This document shows positions 32,299-45,880 of a stretch of DNA of 49,241 bases, in pieces. How positions within the stretch are numbered: the first letter of the stretch is position 1; the number at the start of each line of letters is the position of its first letter. The notes under the pieces were generated by a model. That model made no database searches and had not been told where the DNA came from. It was given only the letters and a program-made list of their open reading frames with translations. The DNA lies in contig NZ_NEUB01000334.1 in NCBI RefSeq assembly GCF_002910825.1, positions 1 to 49,241 of the forward strand, written 5' to 3'. The translations under genes and the position numbers were made by a program. This DNA is from Streptomyces sp. SM1. Lineage in GTDB: Bacteria > Actinomycetota > Actinomycetes > Streptomycetales > Streptomycetaceae.

Positions 32299-32865
32299 GT
32301 GGCTTCCACGAACGACCTCAAGAACGGCATGGTGCTCAAGCTCGAAGGCGGCCAGCTCTGGTCCGTCGTCGAGTTCCAGCACGTCAAGCCCGGCAAGGGC
32401 CCGGCCTTCGTGCGCACCAAGCTGAAGAACGTGCTGTCCGGCAAGACCGTCGACAAGACCTTCAACGCCGGCGTCAAGGTCGAAACGGCCACCGTCGACA
32501 AGCGTGACATGCAGTTCTCGTACATGGACGGCGACTACTTCGTCTTCATGGACATGCAGACCTTCGACCAGCTGCACGTCGACCGCAAGACGGTCGCGGA
32601 CGCGGCCAACTTCCTTATCGAGGGCTTCGAGGCCACCGTGGCGCAGCACGAGGGCGAGGTGCTCTTCGTCGAGCTGCCCGCGGCCGTCGAGCTGACCATC
32701 CAGGAGACCGAGCCGGGTGTGCAGGGCGACCGCTCCACCGGCGGCACCAAGCCGGCCATCCTGGAGACCGGTCACCAGATCCAGGTTCCCCTCTTCATCA
32801 CCACCGGTGAGAAGATCAAGGTCGACACCCGCACCAGCGACTACCTCGGCCGGGTGAACAGCTAA
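32299..32865 (+). CDS. efp: Elongation factor P
   Basis: Translation factor that relieves ribosome stalling at polyproline. It has 188 residues and three beta-barrel domains. The tip loop that enters the peptidyl-transferase centre reads KPGKGPAF with Lys33. This is the PGKGP type known from actinobacteria, reported to work without lysine modification. No epmA/epmB or other modification gene is present here. GTG start with AGGAG about 11 bases upstream. nusB starts 2 bp after the stop. Confidence 0.96.
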   Translation: MASTNDLKNGMVLKLEGGQLWSVVEFQHVKPGKGPAFVRTKLKNVLSGKTVDKTFNAGVKVETATVDKRDMQFSYMDGDYFVFMDMQTFDQLHVDRKTVADAANFLIEGFEATVAQHEGEVLFVELPAAVELTIQETEPGVQGDRSTGGTKPAILETGHQIQVPLFITTGEKIKVDTRTSDYLGRVNS

Positions 32866-32867
32866 CC

Positions 32868-33296
32868 GTGGCTGCCCGCAACACGGCCCGCAAGCGCGCC
32901 TTCCAGATCCTCTTCGAGGGCGACCAGCGCGGCACGGAGGTCCTTACGGTCCTCGCCGACTGGATCCGGCACTCCCGGACCGACACCCGGCAGCCACCGG
33001 TGAGCGAGTACACGATGCAGCTGGTCGAGGGCTACGCGGAACACGCGGGGCGCATCGACGAGCTGATCGCCCAGTACTCGGTCGGCTGGACCCTCGACCG
33101 GATGCCGGTCGTGGACCGCAGCCTCCTGCGTCTCGGCGCGTACGAGCTGATCTGGGTGGACGAGACCCCCGACGCGGTGGTCCTCGACGAGATGGTGCAG
33201 TTGGCGAAGGAGTTCTCGACCGACGAGTCGCCCTCCTTCATCAACGGCCTGCTCGGCCGGCTCAAGGAGCTCAAGCCGTCTCTGCGCCGGGATTAG
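32868..33296 (+). CDS. nusB: Transcription antitermination factor NusB
   Basis: All-helical RNA-binding factor for rRNA antitermination, acting with S10 (NusE) at boxA. It has 142 residues. The N-terminal arginine-rich RNA-binding helix AARNTARKRAFQILFEGD is present, as is the C-terminal FINGLLGRLKE. GTG start 2 bp after efp, and probably co-transcribed. Confidence 0.94.
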   Translation: MAARNTARKRAFQILFEGDQRGTEVLTVLADWIRHSRTDTRQPPVSEYTMQLVEGYAEHAGRIDELIAQYSVGWTLDRMPVVDRSLLRLGAYELIWVDETPDAVVLDEMVQLAKEFSTDESPSFINGLLGRLKELKPSLRRD

Positions 33297-33377
33297 AAGC
33301 GCCCCGCAGAGCCGCGGGGAACCGCGCGCGCAGCCACCGACGGCCCGCGGCAGGAGACCGCCGCCCGCCCACGAAGA

Positions 33378-33422
33378 CCGCCGGGGTGGCCGGAACCCAT
33401 ACGGTTCCGGCCACCCCGGCGG
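33378..33422. terminator. Bidirectional hairpin between nusB and bldD
   Basis: Perfect 20-bp inverted repeat (33378-33397 with 33403-33422) around the loop CATAC, between convergent nusB and bldD. A smaller 6-bp hairpin (33302-33319) lies just after nusB. Confidence 0.85.
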
Positions 33423-33449
33423 CACGTTTCTGCGCAATCCGCGCAGCGG

Positions 33450-33950
33450 TCAGTCGTCGTGCGAGGCCACCGCACGCCGCGCGTCCGCGTCCAGGACGCC
33501 CCAGCCGATCAGCTGCTCGGTGAGCACCGAGGGCGACTGGTCGTAGATGACGGCGAGGGTGCGCAGGTCGTCCTGGCGGATCGAGAGCACCTTGCCGTTG
33601 TAGTCGCCGCGCTGGGACTGGATCGTCGCCGCGTAGCGCTGCAGCGGGCCCGCCTTCTCGGCCGGCACCGTGGCCAGCCGCTCCAGGTCCAGGACCAGTT
33701 TCGGCGGCGGCTCGGCGGCGCCTCCCGGGGTCGTGCCCGGCAGCAGTTCCTGCACCGGCACGCCGTAGAAGTCCGCCAGCTCCGCGAGACGCTGCACGGT
33801 CACGGCGCGGTCGCCGCGCTCGTACGAACCGACCACGACCGCCTTCCAGCGGCCCTGGGACTTCTCCTCGACACCGTGGAGGGAAAGGCCCTGCTGGGTG
33901 CGGATCGCCCGGAGCTTGGCCCCGAGCTGTTTGGCGTATTCGCTGGACAT
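33450..33950 (-). CDS. bldD: Developmental master regulator BldD
   Basis: DNA-binding repressor that keeps Streptomyces in vegetative growth when bound to c-di-GMP. The protein has 166 residues. The N-terminal XRE-type helix-turn-helix is at about 10-70 (LRAIRTQQGLSLHGVEEKSQ). The C-terminal c-di-GMP signature is intact: Arg114-Gly-Asp116, eight residues, then Arg125-Gln-Asp-Asp128. The ATG at 33950 with GGGGAG upstream gives the known N-terminus MSSEYAKQLG, although the frame is open to 34016. It is divergent from the pyr operon and carries its own operator-like site. Confidence 0.97.
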   Translation of the reverse strand: MSSEYAKQLGAKLRAIRTQQGLSLHGVEEKSQGRWKAVVVGSYERGDRAVTVQRLAELADFYGVPVQELLPGTTPGGAAEPPPKLVLDLERLATVPAEKAGPLQRYAATIQSQRGDYNGKVLSIRQDDLRTLAVIYDQSPSVLTEQLIGWGVLDADARRAVASHDD

Positions 33951-34007
33951 ATGGCTCCCCGGCACTGTGTCGACGCGGCTCTGGCTGGTTTCCATGCCGC
34001 GCGGCTG

Positions 34008-34027
34008 GTAACTCACTGTGAGGTTAC
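34008..34027. promoter_or_regulatory. Probable BldD autoregulatory operator
   Basis: CTCAC-T-GTGAG (34012-34022) flanked by GTAA and GTTAC forms an imperfect palindrome with AGTGA/TCAC half-sites matching the BldD consensus. It overlaps the -10 box of the bldD promoter, which fits autorepression. Confidence 0.65.
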
Positions 34028-34050
34028 GCAGCGTTACTCTCGTGCGTCAA
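34021..34050 (-). promoter_or_regulatory. bldD promoter
   Basis: Read on the minus strand: TTGACG (34050-34045), 18-base spacer, TAACCT (34026-34021). This is a good housekeeping-sigma match, giving a leader of about 64 bases before the bldD ATG. Confidence 0.7.
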
Positions 34051-34144
34051 GCCGAATGGTCCACACCGACTCTTCCGTGGTAGCGAAGATCGGCTACTCC
34101 ATCGGAGTGATGGGGGGTGTCGCTCCGCGTGGATCCGGGCCTGA

Positions 34145-34150
34145 TAGCCT
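34145..34150 (+). promoter_or_regulatory. Candidate -10 box of the pyr operon
   Basis: TAGCCT lies 65 bases before the pyrR start; transcription would begin near 34157, just ahead of the PyrR-binding stem-loop. No convincing -35 is seen. Confidence 0.35.
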
Positions 34151-34169
34151 GAGCGACGCGACCCGACGT

Positions 34170-34790
<621 letters not shown>

Positions 34791-34797
34791 CACTTCG

Positions 34798-34820
34798 GGC
34801 GCACACCGACGGTGTGCGCC
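34798..34820 (+). terminator. Hairpin between pyrR and pyrB
   Basis: Perfect 10-bp stem GGCGCACACC/GGTGTGCGCC with the loop GAC, starting 7 bases after the pyrR stop in a 102-bp gap. It could be a partial terminator, an mRNA-processing boundary or a stability element. Confidence 0.55.
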
Positions 34821-34892
34821 GGCTCGGCACGCCCGTGCGCGTACCCGTCTGCCCGATTTCGCCTCATTGAACTGCCTTACGGAGCCTGACAG

Positions 34893-35873
34893 ATGCAGCG
34901 TCATCTCATCTCGGCCGCCGACCTCACCCGCGACGACGCCGTCCTGATCCTCGACACCGCCGAGGAGATGGCCCGGGTCGCCGACCGGCCGATCAAGAAA
35001 CTGCCGACCCTGCGCGGACGCACGGTCGTGAACCTCTTCTTCGAGGACTCCACCCGCACCCGGATCTCCTTCGAGGCCGCCGAGAAGCGCCTGTCCGCGG
35101 ACGTCATCAACTTCACCGCGAAGGGCTCCAGCGTCTCCAAGGGCGAGTCGCTGAAGGACACCGCCCAGACCCTGGAGGCCATGGGCGTCGACGCCGTCGT
35201 CATCCGGCACGGCGCCTCCGGGGCCCCGTACCGCCTGGCGACCTCGGGCTGGATCGACGCGCACGTCATCAACGCGGGCGACGGCACCCACCAGCACCCC
35301 ACCCAGGCCCTCCTCGACGCCTTCACCATGCGGCGCCGGCTCGTCGGCCGGGACGCGGGGCTCGGACAGGACCTGTCCGGCCGGCGCATCACGATCGTCG
35401 GCGACGTCCTGCACAGCCGGGTCGCCCGCTCCAACGTCGACCTGCTGCACACCCTCGGCGCCGAGGTCACCCTCGTCGCCCCGCCGACCCTGCTGCCGGT
35501 CGGCGTCGGCAGCTGGCCCTGCGAGGTGTCGTACGACCTCGACTCCACGCTGACCAAGTCCGACGCGGTGATGATGCTGCGGGTGCAGCGCGAGCGGATG
35601 AACGCCGCGTTCTTCCCCACCGAGCGGGAGTACTCGCGCCGCTACGGCCTCGACGGCGAGCGCATGGCGAGGATGCCCGGGCACGCCATCGTGATGCACC
35701 CCGGTCCGATGGTCCGCGGCATGGAGATCACCGCCGACGTCGCGGACTCCGACCGCTGCACCGTGATCGAACAGGTCACCAACGGGGTCTCCATCCGGAT
35801 GGCCGTCCTCTACCTGCTGCTGGGCGGCAACGAACCCGCCGTGACCCACGCCCGTACCACCGAGGAGAAGTAA
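34893..35873 (+). CDS. pyrB: Aspartate carbamoyltransferase catalytic subunit
   Basis: Condenses carbamoyl phosphate and aspartate in the committed step of pyrimidine synthesis. It has 326 residues. The carbamoyl-phosphate motif STRTR is at 53-57, HPTQALLD is in the middle, and the aspartate-domain loop [11 protein letters not shown] is near the C-terminus. No pyrI regulatory subunit is present. GGAG lies nine bases before the ATG. pyrC follows after 5 bp. Confidence 0.96.
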   Translation: MQRHLISAADLTRDDAVLILDTAEEMARVADRPIKKLPTLRGRTVVNLFFEDSTRTRISFEAAEKRLSADVINFTAKGSSVSKGESLKDTAQTLEAMGVDAVVIRHGASGAPYRLATSGWIDAHVINAGDGTHQHPTQALLDAFTMRRRLVGRDAGLGQDLSGRRITIVGDVLHSRVARSNVDLLHTLGAEVTLVAPPTLLPVGVGSWPCEVSYDLDSTLTKSDAVMMLRVQRERMNAAFFPTEREYSRRYGLDGERMARMPGHAIVMHPGPMVRGMEITADVADSDRCTVIEQVTNGVSIRMAVLYLLLGGNEPAVTHARTTEEK

Positions 35874-35878
35874 GAACC

Positions 35879-37165
35879 ATGAGCAAGATCCTGATCCGCG
35901 GTGCGAAGGTCCTCGGCGGCGAGCCGCGGGACGTCCTGATCGACGGCGGGACGATCACCCAGGTCGGCACCGGGCTGTCCGGCGAGGGCGCCGAGGTCGT
36001 CGAGGCCGCCGGCAGGGTTCTCCTGCCTGGCCTGGTCGATCTGCACACGCACCTCCGCGAGCCCGGCCGCGAGGACTCCGAGACGGTGCTGACCGGCACC
36101 CGCGCGGCGGCGAGCGGCGGTTACACCAACGTGTTCGCCATGGCCAACACCTTCCCGGTCGCCGACACCGCCGGCGTCGTCGAGCAGGTCTGGCGGCTCG
36201 GACAGGAGTCCGGCTACTGCGACGTCCAGCCCATCGGCGCCGTCACCGTCGGGCTGGAGGGGCGAAAGCTCGCCGAACTGGGCGCGATGCACGAGTCCGC
36301 GGCCGGTGTCACCGTCTTCTCCGACGACGGCAAGTGCGTCCACGACGCCGTGATCATGCGCCGCGCGCTCGAGTACGTGAAGGCGTTCGGGGGCGTCGTC
36401 GCCCAGCACGCCCAGGAGCCGCGGCTGACCGAGGGCGCCGAGATGAACGAAGGGGTCGTCTCCGCCCAGCTCGGCCTCGGCGGCTGGCCCGCCGTCGCCG
36501 AGGAGTCGGTCATCGCGCGGGACGTGCTGCTCGCCGAGCACGTCGGCTCCCGCGTCCACATCTGCCACCTGTCGACCGCCGGGTCCGTCGAGATCGTCCG
36601 CTGGGCCAAGTCCCGCGGCATCGACGTGACCGCCGAGGTCACCCCGCACCACCTCCTCCTCACCGACGAACTGGTGCGGACGTACAACCCGGTCTACAAG
36701 GTCAACCCGCCGCTGCGCACCGAGCGGGACGTCATGGCCCTGCGCGAGGCGCTCGCCGACGGCACGATCGACATCGTCGCCACCGACCACGCCCCGCACC
36801 CGCACGAGGACAAGGACTGCGAGTGGGCCGCCGCCGCCATGGGCATGGTCGGCCTGGAGACCGCACTGTCGGTGGTGCAGGAGACGATGGTCGACACGGG
36901 CCTGCTGGACTGGGCCGGCGTCGCCGACCGCATGTCCTTCGAGCCCGCGCGCATCGGCCGGGCGACGGGCCACGGCCGTCCCGTCTCGGCAGGTGAGCCC
37001 GCCAACCTCACCCTCGTCGACACGGCATACCGTGGCCTCGTGGACCCCGCGGGCTTCGCCTCGCGCAGCCGCAACACCCCGTACGAGGGCCGTGAGCTGC
37101 CGGGCCGTGTCACGCACACCTGGCTCCGGGGCAAGGCCACGCTCGTCGACGGGAAGCTCACGTGA
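35879..37165 (+). CDS. pyrC: Dihydroorotase
   Basis: Zinc amidohydrolase that cyclises carbamoyl aspartate. The 428-residue, class I type protein has the zinc motif DLHTHLREPG (His56, His58), HICHLSTAGS in the barrel, VTAEVTPHHLLL, and the catalytic aspartate in VATDHAPHPHEDK. Start ATG is 5 bp after pyrB; the stop overlaps the GTG of the next gene (GTGA). Confidence 0.96.
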   Translation: MSKILIRGAKVLGGEPRDVLIDGGTITQVGTGLSGEGAEVVEAAGRVLLPGLVDLHTHLREPGREDSETVLTGTRAAASGGYTNVFAMANTFPVADTAGVVEQVWRLGQESGYCDVQPIGAVTVGLEGRKLAELGAMHESAAGVTVFSDDGKCVHDAVIMRRALEYVKAFGGVVAQHAQEPRLTEGAEMNEGVVSAQLGLGGWPAVAEESVIARDVLLAEHVGSRVHICHLSTAGSVEIVRWAKSRGIDVTAEVTPHHLLLTDELVRTYNPVYKVNPPLRTERDVMALREALADGTIDIVATDHAPHPHEDKDCEWAAAAMGMVGLETALSVVQETMVDTGLLDWAGVADRMSFEPARIGRATGHGRPVSAGEPANLTLVDTAYRGLVDPAGFASRSRNTPYEGRELPGRVTHTWLRGKATLVDGKLT

Positions 37166-37722
37166 CACCTGTAATCCTGCTGGCCGCCGAGAAGGAATCG
37201 GCGGAAGTGACCGACTGGGCCGCCCGGATCGGCTGGGTCGTCGGACTCGCCCTCTTCGTCGCGCTCGTCCACTGGCTGATGCGCGAGGGCTGGCGGTGGC
37301 GAGGCACCCTCCAGGGCGACCTTCCTGAGCTGCACAGCGCGCCGGACGACCCGGGCCCGGCGAAACTGGAGCTGAGCGGCCGGTACCACGGCTCCACCAC
37401 CGCCGGCCAGTGGCTCGACCGCATCGTGGCGCGCGGACTGGGCACCCGCAGCCGGGCCGAGCTGACGCTCACCGACGCGGGACTGGCCGTCGAACGCCCC
37501 GGAGCGGAGGACTTCTTCGTCCCGGCGGACGCGCTGCGCGGGGTCCGGCTGGACAAGGGCATCGCCGGCAAGGTCCTCACCGAGGGCGGTCTGCTGATCG
37601 TCACCTGGGCGCACGGCGAGCGGCTGATCGACTCCGGGTTCCGCTCCGACCACGCGGCCGAGCACAACGAGTGGGTCGAGACCCTCCACCACATGATCAA
37701 CAAGACGGAAGGCGCACGATGA
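37162..37722 (+). CDS. PH-like domain membrane protein within the pyr operon
   Basis: Conserved actinobacterial protein of 186 residues, function unknown. It has a short N-terminus, one membrane helix (about 23-41, [18 protein letters not shown]), then a cytoplasmic PH-like domain (about 70-180; [49 protein letters not shown]). It overlaps pyrC by four bases and carA by four, so it is translated with both. The same position in Mycobacterium tuberculosis is held by Rv1382, between pyrC and carA, which argues for a conserved role. Confidence 0.85.
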   Translation: MTPVILLAAEKESAEVTDWAARIGWVVGLALFVALVHWLMREGWRWRGTLQGDLPELHSAPDDPGPAKLELSGRYHGSTTAGQWLDRIVARGLGTRSRAELTLTDAGLAVERPGAEDFFVPADALRGVRLDKGIAGKVLTEGGLLIVTWAHGERLIDSGFRSDHAAEHNEWVETLHHMINKTEGAR

Positions 37723-38868
37723 CAACCTCCACCAGGGGAACCGGCAGGGTTCCCGCCGTACTCGTCCTGGAGGACGGCCGGATCTTCCGCGGCCGTGCCT
37801 ACGGGGCAGTGGGGGAGACCTTCGGCGAAGCGGTGTTCTCCACCGGCATGACCGGCTACCAGGAGACCCTCACCGATCCGTCCTACCACCGCCAGGTCGT
37901 CGTGATGACCGCCCCGCACGTGGGGAACACCGGGGTCAACGACGAGGACATGGAGTCCCGGAGGATCTGGGTCTCCGGTTACGTCGTCCGCGACCCCGCG
38001 CGCGTGCCCTCCAACTGGCGCTCGACGCGCACGCTGGACGAGGAGCTGGCCGCCCAGGGCGTCGTCGGCATCTGCGGCATCGACACCCGCGCGCTCACCC
38101 GCCATCTGCGCGAGCGCGGCGCCATGCGCGTCGGCATCTTCTCCGGCGACGCGGTCGCCGACGAGGCCTCGATGCTCGCGGAGGTGCGGAAGGCCCCCGA
38201 GATGAGCGGCGCCGACCTCTCCGCCGAGGTCGCCACCACCGAGCCGTACGTCGTCCCGGCGGTCGGTGAGAAGAGGTTCACCGTCGCCGCCGTCGACCTC
38301 GGCATCAAGGGCATGACCCCGCACCGGATGGCCGAGCGCGGCATCGAGGTGCACGTCCTGCCCGCCACGGCGACCGTGGAGGACGTCTACGCCGTCGACC
38401 CGGACGGCGTCTTCTTCTCCAACGGCCCCGGCGACCCGTCCACCGCCGACCACGCGGTCTCCGTCATGCGGGCGGTCCTGGAACGCGGCACCCCGCTCTT
38501 CGGCATCTGCTTCGGCAACCAGATCCTGGGCCGCGCCCTCGGCTTCGGCACCTACAAGCTGAAGTACGGCCACCGGGGCATCAACCAGCCGGTGCAGGAC
38601 CGTACGACCGGCAAGGTCGAGGTCACCGCGCACAACCACGGCTTCGCCGTCGACGCCCCGCTGGACAAGGTCTCCGACACCCCCTACGGCCGCGCCGAGG
38701 TCTCCCACGTCTGCCTCAACGACAACGTGGTGGAGGGCCTCCAGCTGCTCGACCGGCCGGCCTTCAGCGTCCAGTACCACCCGGAAGCGGCAGCGGGTCC
38801 GCACGACGCCGCCTACCTGTTCGACCGCTTCACGTCTTTGATGAGCACCGTTCCGATGGAGGGCCAGC

Positions 38869-38876
<8 letters not shown>
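37719..38876 (+). CDS. carA: Carbamoyl-phosphate synthase small (glutaminase) subunit
   Basis: Glutamine amidotransferase subunit that feeds ammonia to CarB; its product serves both arginine and pyrimidine synthesis. It has 385 residues with catalytic Cys264 (FGICFGNQ), and His354 with Glu356 (QYHPEAAAG). The N-terminal small domain starts after a short Thr/Arg-rich extension. The ATG overlaps the stop of the PH-like gene, and the last 8 bases overlap carB. Confidence 0.96.
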
Positions 38877-42180
<3,304 letters not shown>

Positions 42181-42188
42181 CAGCCCCC

Positions 42189-42216
42189 AGGGGGACACCG
42201 GAGACGGTGTCCCCCT
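42189..42216 (+). terminator. Hairpin between carB and pyrD
   Basis: An 11-bp stem (42189-42199 with 42206-42216) around a 6-base loop starts 9 bases after the carB stop and is followed by CTTC. pyrD begins only 16 bases downstream, so it may reduce read-through into pyrDF or define an mRNA end. Confidence 0.7.
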
Positions 42217-42231
42217 CTTCATGAGGACACC

Positions 42232-43334
<1,103 letters not shown>

Positions 43335-43338
<4 letters not shown>

Positions 43339-44180
43339 CAGGTCTGGATCCCTTCGGCGCGCGGCTGCGCCGCGCGATGGACGAACGGGGCCCGCTGTGC
43401 GTGGGCATCGACCCGCACGCCTCCCTGCTCGCCGAGTGGGGCCTGAACGACGATGTGACGGGTCTGGAGTCGTTCAGCCGCACCGTCGTGGAGGCGGTCG
43501 CCGGCCGGGTCGCCGTGCTCAAGCCGCAGAGCGCCTTCTTCGAGCGCTTCGGTTCGCGCGGCATCGCCGTCCTGGAGAAGACGGTCCAGGAGGCGCGGGC
43601 GGCGGGCGCGCTGGTCGTCATGGACGCCAAGCGCGGCGACATCGGCTCCACCATGGCCGCCTACGCCGAGTCCTTCCTGCACAAGGACGCGCCCCTGTTC
43701 TCGGACGCGCTCACCGTCTCCCCGTACCTCGGTTACGGCTCGCTGAGCCCGGCCGTCGTGATGGCCCGGGAGACCGGTACCGGGCTGTTCGTGCTGGCGC
43801 TGACGTCCAATCCGGAGGGCGGGGAGGTGCAGCACGCGGTCCGCGCGGACGGGCGCACCGTCGGAGCGACCGTGCTCGGGCACCTGGCCCTGGAGAACGC
43901 GGGCGAGGAGCCGCTCGGGTCGTTCGGCGCGGTGGTCGGCGCGACGCTCGGCGATCTGTCCTCGTACGACCTCGACATGGGTGGCCCGATCCTCGCCCCC
44001 GGCATCGGCGCGCAGGGGGCCACGGCGGCCGATCTCCCGGCGGTGTTCGGGAGGGCGGTGCGCAATGTCGTGCCCAACGTCAGCCGGGGAGTGTTGCGCC
44101 ACGGTCCCGACGTGGTCGCTCTGCGTGATGCCGCGGAGCGGTTCGCGGACGAGATCCGGACCGCCGTGACGGCGGCCTGA
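43335..44180 (+). CDS. pyrF: Orotidine-5'-phosphate decarboxylase
   Basis: Last step to UMP. The 281-residue protein belongs to the longer (type 2) bacterial group. The catalytic Lys/Asp cluster is [30 protein letters not shown] is at the N-terminus and LAPGIGAQG near the phosphate site. Coupled to pyrD by a four-base overlap. It closes the pyr operon; no strong terminator was seen before mihF. Confidence 0.95.
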
Positions 44181-44298
44181 GACCGGCCGGCGAGGGAATC
44201 CGTGGTCGTCGCACTGTGAATACACCCACGAATCAGCAACCATTTGTCTCAAATGTCCGACCTGGCGGAGGCTGACCAGGACTTTTCCGCAGTTCTCG

Positions 44299-44327
44299 CT
44301 GACTCAGGCGAACTTGGCCGCTAGTCT
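44299..44327 (+). promoter_or_regulatory. Probable mihF promoter
   Basis: CTGACT (44299-44304), 17-base spacer, TAGTCT (44322-44327). A leader of about 105 bases would follow. It lies in the 257-bp gap after pyrF. Confidence 0.5.
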
Positions 44328-44437
44328 CCGACGGAGAGTGAACGGACGACGCTGTCGCCCGTGACTCCGCAGGTGTGGGGCGTCCAGGTTCCTCACCGGT
44401 CCGTATCCGACAGTTCGACATCCGAGGTGACGTAGGC

Positions 44438-44761
44438 GTGGCTCTTCCGCCCCTTACCCCTGAACAGCGCGCAGCCGCGCTCGAAAAGGCCGCCGCGGCT
44501 CGCCGGGAGCGGGCCGAGGTCAAGAATCGACTCAAGCACTCCGGCGCCTCGCTTCACGAGGTCATCAAGCAGGGCCAGGAGAACGACGTCATCGGCAAGA
44601 TGAAGGTCTCCGCCCTGCTCGAGTCCCTGCCCGGCGTCGGCAAGGTCCGCGCCAAGCAGATCATGGAGCGACTGGGCATCTCCGAGAGCCGCCGGGTACG
44701 CGGTCTCGGTTCCAACCAGATCGCCTCCCTGGAGCGCGAGTTCGGCAGCACCGGCTCCTGA
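44438..44761 (+). CDS. mihF: Actinobacterial integration host factor (sIHF/MihF)
   Basis: Nucleoid-associated DNA-binding protein of 107 residues found only in actinobacteria. It affects nucleoid compaction, septation and antibiotic production in Streptomyces and is essential in mycobacteria. N-terminal helix PPLTPEQRAAALEKAAAARR, central SALLESLPGVGKVRAKQIMERLGIS (helix-two-turn-helix with the GVGK hairpin), and C-terminal RRVRGLGSNQIASLE. GTG 44438 has AGGTGA about seven bases upstream and gives the known length. It is unrelated to the IHF/HU fold of enteric bacteria. Confidence 0.96.
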   Translation: MALPPLTPEQRAAALEKAAAARRERAEVKNRLKHSGASLHEVIKQGQENDVIGKMKVSALLESLPGVGKVRAKQIMERLGISESRRVRGLGSNQIASLEREFGSTGS

Positions 44762-44771
44762 GTGCCGGGCG

Positions 44772-44793
44772 GCCCGGGACCGGCGTCCCGGGC
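44772..44793 (+). terminator. Hairpin after mihF
   Basis: Perfect 9-bp stem GCCCGGGAC/GTCCCGGGC with the loop CGGC, 11 bases after the mihF stop and 28 bases before the gmk ATG. It allows mihF to be a separate transcript. Confidence 0.65.
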
Positions 44794-44821
44794 ATCCCGG
44801 GATTGCTGGAATAATCGCCGC

Positions 44822-45415
44822 ATGGCTGCAACACCCCGGGGGACGTCCCCCGTACCCCCGGACGTACGTCCGCGGCTGACCGTGCTCTCCGGCCCCTCCG
44901 GGGTCGGCAAGAGCACGGTCGTCGCCCATATGCGCAAGGAACACCCGGAGGTCTGGCTCTCCGTCTCGGCGACGACGCGGAAGCCCCGCCCCGGTGAGCA
45001 GCACGGAGTCCACTACTTCTTCGTCGGCGACGACGAGATGGACAAGCTGATCGCCAACGGCGAGCTGCTGGAGTGGGCCGAGTTCGCCGGCAACCGCTAC
45101 GGCACGCCCCGCGCGGCGGTGCTGGAGCACCTGGAGTCGGGTGTGCCCGTGCTGCTGGAGATCGACCTCCAGGGCGCGCGGCAGGTCCGCGGGTCCATGG
45201 CCGAGGCCCAGCTGGTGTTCCTGGCTCCCCCCTCCTGGGAGGAGCTCGTGCGCAGGCTCACGGGCCGCGGCACCGAGTCGGCCGAGGTCATCGAGCGCCG
45301 GCTCGGCGCCGCGAAGACCGAACTGGCCGCCGAACCGGAGTTCGACACGACCCTGGTCAACACCTCCGTCCAGGACGTCGCCCGCGAGCTGCTAGCCTTG
45401 ATGAAGGTCGTGTGA
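44822..45415 (+). CDS. gmk: Guanylate kinase
   Basis: Phosphorylates GMP to GDP. The 197-residue protein has the P-loop [10 protein letters not shown] (23-32), GMP-binding [18 protein letters not shown] and IDLQGARQV, and the lid [16 protein letters not shown] 44822 gives the usual N-terminus; in-frame GTG 44762 would add 20 residues unlike the family. No Shine-Dalgarno is present, and AATAAT (44810-44815) ends seven bases before the ATG, so the mRNA may be leaderless. Confidence 0.93.
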   Translation: MAATPRGTSPVPPDVRPRLTVLSGPSGVGKSTVVAHMRKEHPEVWLSVSATTRKPRPGEQHGVHYFFVGDDEMDKLIANGELLEWAEFAGNRYGTPRAAVLEHLESGVPVLLEIDLQGARQVRGSMAEAQLVFLAPPSWEELVRRLTGRGTESAEVIERRLGAAKTELAAEPEFDTTLVNTSVQDVARELLALMKVV

Positions 45416-45477
45416 TCGTGAGCAGTCGCTCACCGGTCAGGTCGGCTGAATCTTTCCCATCCATCGGAAGGTAGAGC

Positions 45478-45750
45478 GTGTCCTCTTCCATCTCCGCGCC
45501 CGAGGGCATCATCAACCCGCCGATCGACGAGCTCCTCGAGGCCACGGACTCGAAGTACAGCCTCGTGATCTACGCGGCCAAGCGGGCCCGCCAGATCAAC
45601 GCGTACTACTCGCAGCTCGGCGAGGGCCTGCTCGAGTACGTCGGTCCCCTTGTCGACACCCACGTCCACGAGAAGCCGCTCTCGATCGCCCTGCGCGAGA
45701 TCAACGCGGGACTGCTGACCTCCGAGGCCGTCGAAGGCCCCGGCCAGTAA
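45478..45750 (+). CDS. rpoZ: RNA polymerase omega subunit
   Basis: Small chaperone subunit of RNA polymerase that clamps beta-prime; 90 residues. Core motifs: [19 protein letters not shown], the invariant AAKRARQIN, and [18 protein letters not shown] start with GGAAGG six bases upstream. A GTGAGC/GCTCAC hairpin (45418-45433) lies in the gap after gmk. In Streptomyces, loss of rpoZ is known to impair development and antibiotic production. Confidence 0.95.
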   Translation: MSSSISAPEGIINPPIDELLEATDSKYSLVIYAAKRARQINAYYSQLGEGLLEYVGPLVDTHVHEKPLSIALREINAGLLTSEAVEGPGQ

Positions 45751-45799
45751 CACCGGTCACCGGTCAGTACGTCATATCAGCGGTTCGCAGCTGACTTTT

Positions 45800-45834
45800 C
45801 CACAGGCCCGGCAGCACGTCTGCCGGGCCTGTGG
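45800..45834 (+). terminator. Hairpin terminator after rpoZ
   Basis: Perfect 15-bp inverted repeat (45800-45814 with 45820-45834) with the loop CACGT, preceded by CTTTT and followed by TGTCTC. It sits 46 bases before the coaBC start, so coaBC needs read-through or a promoter in or past the hairpin. Confidence 0.8.
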
Positions 45835-45880
45835 TGTCTCATGGGTGCTGGTCGCACATTTCCGAGGTCGGGGAGAGACG

